A stretch of 64,000 nucleotides of DNA. Source: Taudactylus pleione. Its lineage: Eukaryota > Chordata > Amphibia > Anura > Myobatrachidae. The DNA lies in contig JAUIMM010001030.1 in assembly GCA_031769625.1 (NCBI GenBank), forward strand, positions 1,433,001 through 1,497,000, in the 5' to 3' direction. Positions within the stretch are counted from its first letter, which is position 1; each line of letters begins with the position of its first letter. Made by a program: the position numbers and the translations under genes. Shown piece by piece: positions 44,004 to 55,574 of the stretch. A model generated the notes under the pieces. That model was given only the letters and a program-made list of their open reading frames with translations, ran no database searches and was not told the origin of the DNA.

Positions 44004-45116
44004 AAAGTGAGCAACAGACACAGACACAGTAGACCGAGGAGAGAGCCTTAAAAAGTAAAGCACCTGGGAAAGTAGGGCAACAGACACACCATAGAGAGGA
44101 AGGATAGAGAGAAACACTAGAAGAAGTAGAATAAAAGGAGAAAGTGAGCAAAGGACACACAAGTGGCTAGGGGAAAAACACAAGTCTAACACATGTACAC
44201 TCATCTATAGAGTAGTCTGCATAATCTACATGACTGCTCAGCTCCTGTCTTTCTGACAGCCCCATGACTTCACTGGAGCTGCTGGACCACAGGAAAAACA
44301 CTGGGGAGGTTTGTCACCAGACACAGACCAGACAAGAGGCCGCAGCTACAGAAAGGAGGCAATAAGCAGCAGGGAGAAAGCAACACAGACAAGGGGAAAA
44401 GGGGGGAAGGCATTACAGAGCATGAGGAGGCAGCAGCTGCACAGAGCAGGGAGAGACAGTGCAGATGTGTTCTCATACATCTAGTCTCAATACGCCACGC
44501 AGCGCACTTGCCTGGAGTGAGTGAGCAGCAAGGTCCTCTGCTAATCTGCAGAGCAGAGGCAGCAGCTGCACAGACCAGGGGTCAGGATAGAGCAGAGGAG
44601 AAGCAGCAGCTATTGGCAGACACTATGGTGGTAGTTGGCAGCGGTGTGCAACGGTGGTTAGTCCACACAGCAGTTGACTTAACCGGAGGTTGGTTATTTA
44701 ACCAGGTATAACCAGGAACAGGTAACACAAGGTTAACGGCAAATACAGGTTACAAGGATTGTCCAGTTGCAGCTAGGAGCTTTAACGTTATGCTGGGCAT
44801 TGTGGTGCACCAGAGTAGCACAAACAATATATGCTGGCTTAAACACAGTGGGGGCAGTCGGGTTTATATATATCTGCTGAGATGGTGGTTGCGGCACAGT
44901 GGACTTTGAGGTCTCTGGACTTTCTCTGTTACAAAGAGTAACTCAGGGGCATGTATGTTCGTACAGGATGCCGGGGGAAAGACTAACATGGAGCCGCTTA
45001 TGTGTAGAAGCGCCGGTCGGAAGCCGCACCTCCATATATAGCCGCTGGGACCTAGTGCTTGGCAGCCGAGGCAAAAAGAGGAGACGCACCTCCAACAGAT
45101 GCCAGATACAGAGACT
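44004..45116. other. Purine-rich DNA without a supported gene
   Basis: A-, G- and CAG-rich text has a repeated phrase GGCAGCAGCTGCACAGA (44430 and 44558). A CTCAATACGCC word shared with 20196 occurs at 44486. No gene recognised. Confidence 0.4.
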
Positions 45117-45119
45117 GAG

Positions 45120-45806
45120 GGGCCTATTCATCAATGCTAAAATAACAGTTTTAAAAGGACACTGATATCTCCTGGTTAAGTCTGTCTGTGTTAATTTCCA
45201 CACTCCCCATACATTACTATGGAGATGTAGAAATTAGGCTATTCATCAAAATCCGAAAATTATGTTTTTTCGGAATTTGATGGTTACTATACATCACTCT
45301 CAGGTGGCATATAGCAGGTTACACTTACCTGTGTCAGCGTGAGCAGGTCCTCCTCTACTCCCTCCGTCACTCCCTGGTGCCTTCTCCGGCTCCAGCTGCT
45401 GCTCTGACACAGACTGTGTTCTCCCGGCAGAACACGGTCAAGTTTAACAAACAAAACAAAAATAACAAAAAAAAAAAAAACAGTAAAGTTGCGATAGACG
45501 GCCAGGTAGGTGGGGAAGGGAGCGGACAGACACGGAATTACCGCAGCTGTAATCAGTGCCGCACATGTGCAGCTTTTGTGAATGTAACGGCGCATGCGCA
45601 GCACTGGATTACAGCTGCGGTAAGTTATAGCAGATCGGGAAAAGTATCTATTTTCTGAAAAGCTGTCATCGCAAAAATGACAGCTTTTCGGAATAGATAC
45701 TTATGGAGAGGAGGAATGATGAATTCCTCCGATAATTAGGTAGAACGCGATGCGAGTTCTAAACCCAATTACCTCCATCGATTTTTTAGTAATGATGAAT
45801 AGGCCC
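45120..45806. mobile_element. GGGCCTATTCATCA-type MITE with GAG duplications (687 bp)
   Basis: The ends are GGGCCTATTCATCA and, on the other strand, GGGCCTATTCATCA. The triplet GAG lies at 45117-45119 and 45807-45809. Interior: ACTTACCTGTGTCAGCGTG, an A run, hairpin GAAAAGCTGTCATCGC/GCGAAAATGACAGCTTTTC-like (about 45655-45690), and AAAGTATCTATTTT/AATAGATACTT. A second copy is at 52513-53099. Confidence 0.82.
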
Positions 45807-45809
45807 GAG

Positions 45810-47202
45810 TGGCTGGGCTGACTGCGGATTCCCCTGATTGCAAGACCTCAATAGATACCACCCTTTATCTACTGTATGTGCGGGCATTTTAAAGTAATAT
45901 TCCCAGATATTGTGAAAATGTAACCTTAGTCATAACAGCATTTACAGAAACACCGAGGCTGCTGCTTGAAGTTGTTTATCCCGATGCACCGTGTCTGAAA
46001 ATCAGGATGAAGTTGCAGAGGTGTGGTACGGGTGGTGATTGGTCTTCGCTCTCTCCCTCCGAAATAGTTTCAATGTGGTGAACTTAATAGGTTTACTGGT
46101 TAAAGTAGGTCAGAACGCAGCTTTAAGACCTCAGTCAGACAGTCAAAGCAAGCTCCTAAAACACAATTACATCACATGCCTCAACAAAGCCTAATAAACA
46201 GTCTGACACCAAGGGTCAAATGAATAATTAAAACCAATGGACCCTTACCCAAAAACACGTTAACACAGGTTTACTTTGCATTTGGAAAGCTTTAAGAGCA
46301 TGCTTCTAACATTCTGTTAAAAGAAAGTACAAAGTGCAAGGTTTTGTGTACACTATCATACACCCCTGTGTAAGCAAAACAGAAAAGGAGAACCGATCCT
46401 CTTTTTGCCTCTCAAAAACAGAATGGAAAAGAGATTAATTTAACTATCACCCATATGTAAAAGTTTCTTGCTGCATCTACGCACAAACCAATATATTAAA
46501 ATATTAATTAATCAGGGATTATATGTAACATACATGATTGTCTATAATACTGGTTGAAAAGTTTTAAATGACTTAAACGGTGGGCCAAATGTAGGGCATG
46601 CTTGCTGGTTGAATCATACATAACGGATGCACAAACATACAATGAACTTAATGGGATGATCCACCTACATACAAAAATACACTGTAAAATACAAGTCCTG
46701 CTCTTAATAAAAACTGCCAAAAGATACCAATATATTATATGTATGGGTATTCATACATTGTCAATTGCATGATTCCTGCAAACAAATACTGCTTGTGCTA
46801 GGAAAGGTGGGATTAGGGAGGGTACAGCCATTTGTACTTGGGCAGAGTACATTAAGGGAGTCATCACACAACTGTGAACAAATGGTGTCCGGGACAAAGA
46901 TATCATCAACACACTTGACAAATGCAAATTATTTGCAAGTGTTCAGTGTCTGGTGCAAGTACCGGATGATGATGCTAGGCATTTGTGACTGCCCATTTGC
47001 AAATGCACAGTAAAGGCTATATTGCTTTCTTAGTTGCTTGCCCTTATATATTATGACTATGAGAACATTTTATCTTTTCTTGTGCACAAAAGATAGAGCG
47101 TTGCTTCTGCTGTATTAGAAACATTATCAGTTTTTACTGATGTCTAATAGCAAATGCATATTTGTTAAGCAAAGCAAATGGTTAAACACATGGGCACATG
47201 CT
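45810..47202. other. AT-rich DNA, no feature seen
   Basis: No supported gene, array or terminal repeat. Short frames show no family resemblance. Confidence 0.45.
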
Positions 47203-47210
47203 AGTGAAGC

Positions 47211-49476
47211 CAGAGCCGGATTTACACTTCATGGGGCCCTAGGCAAGTTACTGGTCTGGGCCCCCTCACCCTTCCCTGCGCAAAAAATGGTAAGGGTTAA
47301 TTTATTGCCATATTGCCATATTGGAGACAAAACAATTCAAAACCTTTATACATTAAAAATGCTTTCTTCAAGGAATAAAGCATTTCTAAGTGACTGTAAT
47401 CTGCTAGAAGAACAGGTATTGTGGCAATACAAGTACTGCCATCATAATTGTGCAGTTCATATGGGAAAGCTTTCGCTGGTGAAAACTGGCAAATGTTACT
47501 GCAGTCAGGGTTTTCACCAGCAACAGTAGTGTTATAGGGAAAAATAATTTAAACAGAAGATTGTGCTTAACTGCCATGTTCAGGTTTCTCCATGCCACTT
47601 TCAATCATCAGCCAGCAGGATTCTATTACCTTCAGCAGAAGAGAAGGAAGGTGAGCGGTGAAGAAGGGACAAGTGGAAGAGGAAAGTGGGTGGCTGGAGG
47701 AGCAGCAGGGCAAGAGGAAAAGTGGTTTGTGAAGGGCACAGGGGAAAGGTGGGTGGTTAGGGTACAGGAAAAAAATTGATTATGGGGGATAAATGATAGA
47801 ATTAGGTGGGCGGATAGATATAATAGGAGAAGTAATGGAAGACACAAGCAAAGGAAAAAGGGAACACAAAAGGCCAGACACACACAAAGATGGGGGGGGG
47901 GGGGGGCATGGAGACCTACACACCTGTGACTGAGGGGGAAACATGGAGACATACACACCTGTGACTGGGGGGGGACGGGACATGGAGACATACACACCTG
48001 TGACTGGGGGCGACGGACATGGAGACATGCACACCTGTGACTGGGGGGGGGGGGGACATGGAGACATGCACACCTGTGACTGGGGGGGGCGCGGCATGAA
48101 GACATGCACACCTGTGACTGAGGGGGGGGGGGCATGGAGACATGCACACCTGTGACTGGGGGGGGCGCGGCATGAAGACATACACACCTGTGACAGGGGG
48201 GAGAGGCATGGAGATATGCACGCTTGTGACTGGGGGGAAACATGTAGATATACACACCTGTGACTGGGGGGGGGCGGGACATGGAGACATGCCCACCTGT
48301 GACTGGGGGGGGTGACATGGAGACACACACGTGTGACTCGGCGGTAGGGGAGATGGAGACATACACAACTGACTGGGGTGGGGGGGGGGCATGGAGACCT
48401 ACACTCTGGTGCCTGTGGGGAGATGGACATGAAGAAATTCACACTGGTGACTATGGGGGCGACATGTAGAGATACACAGTTGTGACTGGTGGGGGAGTGA
48501 GTACACATACAGTATACACTGGTGTCTGGGGGGAGGGGAACATGGAGACACACTACGGCATGAGGGGGAACATGGCGACACACTATGGCATGAGGGGGAC
48601 ATGGAGACATACACACTGGGGGTGGAGGAAGCGGGACATGGAGACATACACTGTGTATCTCCATGTCCCCTTCCCCCCACCTCCAGTGTGTATGATACAC
48701 CCTCCCTGGAGGTGGGGGAGGAGGCGTGGAGACATAACCATTGGTAACTTGGATGGGGGGCATGGAGACATATATACTGGGGGCCTGAGGGGAGACATCC
48801 ATACTGAGGTCTGAGGGGGGACATGGATATATACACATATATGACTGAAGTTGACAGGTACACATAGTAAACTAAAGAGAACAGGGCAGAGGTGCTCTGA
48901 CAGGAAATATAGAGAGGAGGAGCAGCACAGGTCAGATGGCATCACACTTACTGTAGAGTGTGGCCATCTGTGAGTCTTGAATAGTGAAACCCCATAATCT
49001 TCTGTTGTCCCTCTGTCCTGTGGTCGGGGCTAAATGTGTTGGGCAGTGGCACGCACAATACATTACTGTGCCAGCACCCGACCCCAACTCCGCATCATTG
49101 CTGGTGGCTCCGCCCGCACCATGCCCCTGGAGGATAATGGTTGCCTCCTTCAGCGGCCAGCCAGTGATTCACGCACACCCGCTCAACCATACATTACTGT
49201 GCCAGCACCCGCCCCCAACTCCACATAATCGCTGGCAGCTCCGCCTACACACCACACCCCTGGAGGCTTAATGGGAGCCTGCTTCAGTAGACAGCCGGTG
49301 ATCCCCACACACTCGCTCACTCAGCTGTCATATGGTGGCCCCACCAGCAGGTGGAGGGTTTTTTTTTTGTTTTGTTTTTTTTACATACAGTATCTTGGTG
49401 GTCGGGAAAGGAGGGCCTCCTAGGACCCACCAGGCCCTAGGAGTCCGTCTGTTGCCTTGTGGTAAATCCGGCCCTG
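47211..49476. mobile_element. Non-autonomous hAT element (2.27 kb) with minisatellite
   Basis: The ends CAGAGCCGGATTTAC and, on the other strand, CAGGGCCGGATTTAC are inverted over 15 bp with one mismatch. The 8-bp flanks AGTGAAGC (47203-47210) and AATGAAGC (49477-49484) form a target duplication with one change. Beside both ends lies GGGCCCTAGG/CCAGGCCCTAGG text. The centre is a long minisatellite. No transposase domain is present. Confidence 0.85.
47905..48640. repeat. Minisatellite, about 36-40-bp units
   Basis: Units read CATGGAGACATACACACCTG followed by TGACTGGGGGGG and a variable G-rich spacer. About 18 copies decay to the right. It creates long open frames on the minus strand (up to 361 codons, repeated SQVCMSPCP). 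They have repeat origin only and should not be called genes. Confidence 0.92.
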
Positions 49477-49582
49477 AATGAAGCCAATCTGCAACCAACT
49501 CGCAATGTATATTCCTCACATAAATGAGATTTGTTTCTTTGAAAGTAGATTATGTACAGTTTTGGCCAATATTTATCTAGTA

Positions 49583-50024
49583 CAGGTTGAGTCTCCCATA
49601 TCCAAAATGCTTGGGACCAGAGGTATTTTGGATATCGGAATATTCCGTATTTTGGAATAATTGCATACCATATTGAAATGTCTTAGGTATACGGCCCAAA
49701 TCTAAACACATAATGCATTTATGATTTATATCCACATTATACACACAGCCTGAAGGTAATTTTATACAATATTTTCAATAATTTTGTGGCTCAAACAAAG
49801 TTTGTTTAAATACATGAAATTAATTTATGTGTCATATACACCTTATACACACAGTCTATAGGTCATTTTATGCTTTATTTTTAATAATTCTGTGCCTTAA
49901 ACAAAGTTTGTGTGCATTGAACCATCAAAAATCAAAGTTTTCACTATCTCAGTCATGCAGAAAATATTCTGTATTTCGGAATATTCCGTATTTCGGAATA
50001 TTTGGATATCTGAGACTCAACCTG
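49583..50024. mobile_element. Mariner/pogo-type MITE (442 bp)
   Basis: The ends CAGGTTGAGTCTCCCATATCC and CAGGTTGAGTCTCAGATATCC (cited by their CAGGTTGAGTCTC core) are inverted. TA duplications lie at 49581-49582 and 50025-50026. An internal segment of roughly 115 bp (TTATACACACAGCCTGAAGG ... AAACAAAGTTTG) is present twice in tandem. Confidence 0.88.
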
Positions 50025-50165
50025 TACTTCCTATTAGCAGTGAAGGATTACATTAAGTATATGACAGAGTTTTAAGTACAAATACAATGGACCTTACAAT
50101 TAAATGGGTCTCTGAGATTAACTGCCGCACATAGTTTACTGAGTAAGAACATGGATATTAAAAGT

Positions 50166-50347
50166 AGAGATGAGCAGTTTGGCTTTGCCTCGGATCTTCC
50201 CGCCAATTTTGGATCTCAGAACAAGGAAAAACGTCATCTTTCAAGGTGATATGTGCCAAGATGTCCGTGAAAGATGATATTTTTGCCTTGTTCTTATATC
50301 TGAACTTGACTGGGAAAATCTGAGCCAAACCGAACAGGTAATCTCTA
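50166..50347. mobile_element. Palindromic hAT-like MITE (182 bp)
   Basis: The ends TAGAGATGAGCAGTTTGGCT and TAGAGATTACCTGTTCGGTTTGGCT (cited by TAGAGAT and GTTTGGCT) are inverted. The interior AAAACGTCATCTTTCA pairs with TGAAAGATGATATTTT. The 8-bp flanks match only partly. The ends and the CGTCATC core recall the 2596-7161 hAT. Confidence 0.65.
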
Positions 50348-50908
50348 ATTAGAAGAGACGCTCAGCATGTTGTGCTGTGAGAATTTATAGGCCACTTACT
50401 ATAGACAGGCCAATGATAAATGGTTGCATGAATGAAAAGAGAAACCTTGGCACAGACATTGCTCCCTGTAGTAAAACTACACAACACCAGACATTGAAAA
50501 GGGCTATCCATAATCAGAGAAACCTGCATGGCTGAAACTGCATGACTGGCATACTGTCAGTGACATAAATTCTGAGAGACACAAATTTAAACAAATCTCA
50601 CAGCTCTCCTTAACTCAACTTTAGGAATGTGCAAGTCTGTTCTACTTGATTTCAAAACCAAAGAATGTCTGCCTACAGCCCTTAAGCTGGCATGGTTTAC
50701 TTTTCAAGCCAATGGCATTTTTATCACATCCACTCTGGGTCAAACTAATGATTGTTTTTTTTTTTTTATATATATATATATATTATTTTGCATGTTCACA
50801 ATATTGTTGATTAAAATAGGTATATGTTGCAAAAAACACAAGCAGATGCTCCACATTCAAATAAATGATTACGATAAGATCAAGCAAACCTGCAAGACAT
50901 ACTAAGGA
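50348..50908. other. AT-rich DNA, no feature seen
   Basis: No supported gene or repeat boundary. A T run and short (TA)n lie near 50755-50785. Confidence 0.45.
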
Positions 50909-50914
50909 GTATAT

Positions 50915-51325
50915 TTAAACGGGATCAGTATGTTAGACCGACGGACGTCAGCCCATACCGACACCGGAAGTCCGGAGGTTGAAGATCCCGACAGGAGAGG
51001 TAAGTAGACTATCCCTAACCCTCTCCCCACCTAACCCTAACCCTCCCTTAGGGGTGCCTAACCCTAACCTCCCCCCCCCAGGATGCCTAAACCTAAGCCC
51101 CCCTCCCTGCATCCTAAACCTAACCCTCAAAAGGGGGATGCCTAACCCTAACCTCCGCCCGGGAGTGCCTGACCCTAATCGATCGGTATGCCGTGCGTGG
51201 GGATTTCGGCGTGGGGCTGATAGGCGTCGGTATTTAGACACCCGTCATAGTCCCATGCCGGGATTTCACTTTCGGGAAGCCAACGTTCGGCATTTCAACC
51301 GCCGGCTTCCTGACTACATACCTAT
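50915..51325. mobile_element. MITE-like repeat with telomere-like core
   Basis: CCGACACCGGAAG and CCGGCGG-type words lie at both sides. Between about 51008 and 51180 are many CTAACCCTAACC / CCTAACCCTAACCTCC copies mixed with GGATGCCTAA. It is related to 18573 and 61990. Boundaries are approximate. Confidence 0.6.
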
Positions 51326-51330
51326 TTAAA

Positions 51331-51740
51331 AACTGTTTGATTTCCAGCAGTTTTACCACAGGATTTCAATCAGCAAATTTTAAATGCAATTCCCAACATA
51401 ACTTTTATAGACAGACACACATCACTATGGTGCACATTTATCATTTAACTATTTGCGGCATATTCCCGAAAAACAGTGTTCGGTGGTTTTCCGGAACGCA
51501 GTCACTTCACTCCAAGCACTTCGTAGGGACAGGCTCCTTTTGTCTAGAAATTAACATTAAAAAAAGAGTGCTTATTAAATTACACTAGTCTCTAGTGTGT
51601 GTGGTTTTTTTTTCATAGAATATTTCTACTTAGTTCTAATACAAAACAATTTAAATAGACACGTGTGAAATTGTGTTAAGATTGGAGCCATCAAGCATCA
51701 GCACTATGATTATCCAGTTGTGAAGACAAAAAAAACAAAC
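51331..51740. other. No feature seen
   Basis: AT-rich sequence with no recognised gene or repeat boundary. Confidence 0.4.
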
Positions 51741-51743
51741 TAT

Positions 51744-52342
51744 GGGCCTGATTCAGAGCCACTCGTAAGCGGCAGCTCGTTCGCTCCGAGCGATGTTTGC
51801 CCAACTGCGCATGTGTACGGATCGTTATACGCATGCGCGAACCAGTCAGTGCGGCCGAAATTCATGTGCTCGCAAAATAGCGAATGGCTGCTAATTTGAG
51901 TGACAGAATGAGGCATATGTGGGTGGTAACAGGGGAAGGTGCTTGAAAACGGGGAGTGGAGATCCGATCGCAGGCGTGCTTAAAGGTCAAAACGGGCGTT
52001 TTATGGGTGTGCATATTTAAAACAGCAGCGTCATTGACCACGTCACTGGGTTTTTTTTTAGCCAGAACTGCTCGCAAAATTGTGGTAGGAAAAACCAACC
52101 CCAAGAATAGCGAGCAGCTCATACCCTGTTCGATGTACTCGATTAATCTAATAAATAGCGGACATGACGTAGGATGCGAGCGGCCAGAGGGCGTAGTTTC
52201 CCAAAAAACGACCGCAAGTTTTGTTCGCTCGTTCAGACCTAGAGGTGTGAACAGACCGCAAACAGCGAACGGCTCATTTGAATAGCCACCCCTATTTTCT
52301 GGACGAGCGAGCGCAAATAGCGACCGGCTCTGAATCAGGGCC
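51744..52342. mobile_element. MITE, GGGCCTGATTCAGAGCC family (599 bp)
   Basis: The ends are GGGCCTGATTCAGAGCC and, on the other strand, GGCCCTGATTCAGAGCC. The triplet TAT flanks both sides (51741-51743, 52343-52345). The interior shares GAGTGACAGAATGAGGCATA, GTGGGTG and GTAACAGGGGAAGGTGCTTG with 33430-33490. That identifies one family with the MITE inside Ngaro. Confidence 0.85.
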
Positions 52343-52512
52343 TATGTTGCCAGTTTTATACACCAATAAAGGTTTATTAGGCACTGTTATGTCTGTAAGG
52401 TCTGTAAATGTCTACAAAATATCTTGTCCAATTTTTGTATATATTACAATATATACTAATTGTAATAAACTTATGTTGACTTAGATGTAACAGTCTAAAG
52501 TACACCTTATCA

Positions 52513-53099
52513 ATTTTCGGAATTTGATACAGCTACTAGTCGCCACTGTGAGGTGGCGAATAGCAGAATCCACTTACCTGTATCAGCGTGTGCAGGTCCC
52601 CCGACGAGTCCCTCCGGCGCTCTGCTCCGTCCTCAGGCTCCGGAGGCTGGTCTGTCATGTGTGCTCCCCAGCAGAGCACAAGAAAGTTTTTTAAAAAAAA
52701 AAAAAGGTTTTTTTTATTGTAATCTGTCATGTGGTCTGCTGGGAAACCACATGACAGACCAGCAGGACGGATCCGGAGGCTGCTGCTCGGACAGGTAAGT
52801 CGGGGTGGGGGAATCGGGGGGGGTACGAAATTTAACGCATCTGTAGGCAGTGCTGCGCATGCGCTGGTTTTACAGATGTAACAGCGTATGCGCAGCACTG
52901 TTTCCAGATGCGATAAGGTAGTGTAGGCAGGGAAAAGTATCTATTTCCCGAAAAGCTGTCATCGCAAAAATGACAGCTTTTCGGAATAGATACTTATGGA
53001 GAGGTGGAATGATGAATTCCACCTATAATTAGCTGGAACTCCATGAGAGTTCTAAAGCTAATTATCTCCAGAGAATTTTAATGTTTAATGAATAGGCCC
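52513..53099. mobile_element. GGGCCTATTCAT-type MITE, left end missing
   Basis: From TTTTCGGAATTTGAT to the right end AATGAATAGGCCC it parallels 45270-45806, including CACTTACCTGTATCAGCGTG, an A run, and GAAAAGCTGTCATCGCAAAAATGACAGC-type hairpin (given by its CTGTCATCGC core). The first 150 bp present in the other copy are absent. It abuts the Tc1 relic at 53100. Confidence 0.75.
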
Positions 53100-54215
53100 C
53101 ATAATCTGGAAATGGAAAGAACATAATTTCACCGTAAACCGGCCACGACCAGGTGCTCCTCGCAAGATTTCTGACAGAGGAGTGAAAATAATTATCAGAA
53201 GAGTTGTCCAAGAGCCAAGGACCACTTGTGGGGGGCTTCAGAAAGACCTGGAATTAGCAGGTACAATTGTTTCAAAGAAAACAATGAGTAATGCACTCAA
53301 CCGACATAGCCTGTATGCATGCTCACCACGCAAGACTCCATTGCTGAAGAAAAAGCATGTTGAAGCTCTTTAAAAAGTGTGCTGCACAACCTTTGGACAA
53401 GCCTGCGAAATACTGGGAGAATAAAGTCTGGTCAGATGAGACCAAAATATAACTCTGAGTGCCATGATACCATGTTTGGAGGAGAAATGGCACTGTGCAT
53501 CACTCCAAAAACACCAACAATGAAGTTTGGAGGTGGGAACATCATGGTGTGGGGCTGTTTTTCAGCATACGGTACTGGCATACTTCATGTGGTTGAAGGA
53601 AGGATGAATGGAAAAATGTACTGAGACATTCTTGATAAAAATCTGCTGCCATCTACCAAGATGCTGAAGATGAAATGAGGGTGGACATTTCAGCAAGACA
53701 ATGATCCTAAACACACAGCCAAGGACACTCTCAATTGGTTTCAGAGAAAGAAAATAAAGCTGCAAGAATGGCAGCCAATCACCTGACTTGAATCCAATTT
53801 AAAATCTATGGAAAAACCTAAAGATCAGAGTTCATAGAAGAGGCCCACGGAACCTTCAAGATTTGAAGACTGTTTGTGTGGAAGAATGGGCCAAAATCAC
53901 ACCCGAGCAATGCAGGCGACTAGTTTCTCCATACAGGAGGCGTCTTGAAGCTGTCATTACCAACAAAGGCTTTTGTACGAAGTATTAAATAAATTTCAGT
54001 AAGCATGTTCAATACTTTTTCCCTGTGTAATTTCACATTATTTACACATAACTTACGGTAATTTATGGACATCTATGGTTTGATTTCTGTGCATGTGTGG
54101 ATTGCATGGGTTGTTGCTGACATTTGGTGAAAACTTAATTACAATAGCTCCATTACAAATATATTTACTGAGAAAAATGTTGATGTGTTCAATACTTATT
54201 TTACCCGATGTGTGT
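53100..54215 (+). pseudogene. Tc1-like transposase relic (fourth lineage), 5' truncated
   Basis: The N-terminal DNA-binding region is mostly intact (53182-53373: IIRRVVQEPRTTCGGLQKDLE, SKKTMSNALNRHSLY). Pieces follow of the catalytic core: WSDET-like (near 53430), [21 protein letters not shown] (53519-53580), an [16 protein letters not shown] block (53690-53725), and SPDLNPI (53785-53800, with the next residues altered). The C-terminal RRRLEAVITNKGFCTKY follows at about 53940-53985. Stops and frameshifts are numerous. The end GTGTTCAATACTTATTTTAC at 54188-54207 looks like the right terminal repeat. The left terminus is missing, cut at the neighbouring MITE. Confidence 0.88.
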
Positions 54216-54225
54216 GTGAAAAAAA

Positions 54226-54227
<2 letters not shown>

Positions 54228-54260
<33 letters not shown>
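54228..54260. repeat. (TA)n microsatellite
   Basis: Short TA dinucleotide run directly after the Tc1 relic, preceded by an A run. Confidence 0.9.
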
Positions 54261-54262
<2 letters not shown>

Positions 54263-54826
54263 AATTTCCATTTACAAAGATGATGGGCAATAGTTTATTT
54301 CAGGGTCCTCACAAGGACAAAATGAAGTGTCCACACAACACAAATAGTACTATTCAAGTTAATAAGAAGAGATTACTATTTAGTCAGTGAATAGCCGCTA
54401 CTATAAAGCGTTATTGCCCTGGGTGTCATCTATATGATGCAAAATCATCTTTGGTGAGATCAGAAGCTGGGTTTATGGAAAAGACTGGCATTTTAAGTGA
54501 AACAGAAGTTTGCGCAAACCAATGGCAGGCGTTTCCAAGGATGCCCTCACTTCAAAGTATGAAGGAGATACACTTGTGTAGACTTCTGAAATGAAAAGGA
54601 GGAGAGGCCGTATTCTTAGGGAGTTACTTGCTGTGCAACTAGAGTTTTTCCCCAGCAGAGTTGTTGTACATTGGAGTCATTACTATACTTATCTAGGGAT
54701 GAGCTTTACCATGTCCTTTTTTAGTATTTCTGTGGAAGAGCAGCTGTCAAGGGTTACTGCAAGAAATGTAATAAGAAAAGGAATTTTCAAATACACAAAA
54801 GTGACTAGTGTAAAAAAGACAAAGAG

Positions 54827-54985
54827 GGGGAGATGTATTAAGCATTGGAGAGAAAGTGGAGAAGTTGCCCAAATAAACCTCTGTCATTTATTTAGCACAG
54901 TATTTGAAATAACAGCTAGATGCTGAATGGTTAATTTGGCCAACTGTTTCACTTTCTCTCTCTCCAAGGCTTGATACATCTCCCC
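54827..54985. mobile_element. GGGGAGATGTATTAAGC-type MITE (about 159 bp)
   Basis: The ends GGGGAGATGTATTAAGC and, on the other strand, GGGGAGATGTATCAAGC continue as ATTGGAGAGAAAGTG / CTTGGAGAGAGAGAAAGTG. The element can fold end to end. No clear target duplication. It is a member of the GGG...TACTAA-like group. Confidence 0.75.
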
Positions 54986-54987
54986 TT

Positions 54988-55570
54988 GCCTTAAATGAGG
55001 CTAAAATAAATGAGATGCAGGAGGGAAAATGGAATGTTTATCTAATGAAAGATGTTAGAATCTAGTTTAATGTTTTATACTTTGTAAAGTGTGCTGTCTA
55101 GATTTGTTCGCCTGCTCAGAAGCCTAGGCGACTTCCAGTTTGTGGTTTGTGCACTGGGCCAATCATATAGGTGAACCGAAGCAAAACCAAAAGCAATTTG
55201 CTCACTGGGAATGAGGTCCACTGTATTCATTCACATTAATCACTAAGCAGAAGGTCAGCAGGAAAAATGACTTAATCAGACAAACCGCATGTAGTCCCCA
55301 GCCATCTATAGCCATTGTTTTACAGAAAAATCAAAGCCTGATTGTAATGTTTTGTGCTTCATACAAGGAATAAAAAGGTATTATCACCACAGCGAACTCT
55401 GTATTTTTGCTGGCAAAAATGTAGATATTTTCCCCAATGTATATTTAATTTGATTTATAGGATTCTCTGTATAATCAAATATGCAACCAGAAGTTAAAAT
55501 TTTACTCCAAACATCTAAAAATGTTCGATATGATTTTATCACAAATTTTAATAGTTGGATATTGTTGCTA
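54988..55570. other. AT-rich DNA, no feature seen
   Basis: No gene, array or terminal repeat recognised. Confidence 0.4.
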
Positions 55571-55574
55571 TATT

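Noticed and set aside
47905..48640. CRISPR-like repeat-spacer array
   Set aside because: Units vary in length and spacers are short G-rich variants, so this is an ordinary minisatellite in a eukaryotic transposon.
47780..48865. 361-codon minus-strand open frame
   Set aside because: It is a translation of the CATGGAGACATACACACCTG minisatellite and its flanks, with repeated SQVCMSPCP and no domain.
51008..51180. Interstitial telomere or chromosome-end fusion
   Set aside because: The CTAACCC words are irregular, interrupted by GGATGCC text, and recur inside two other copies of the same repeat family.
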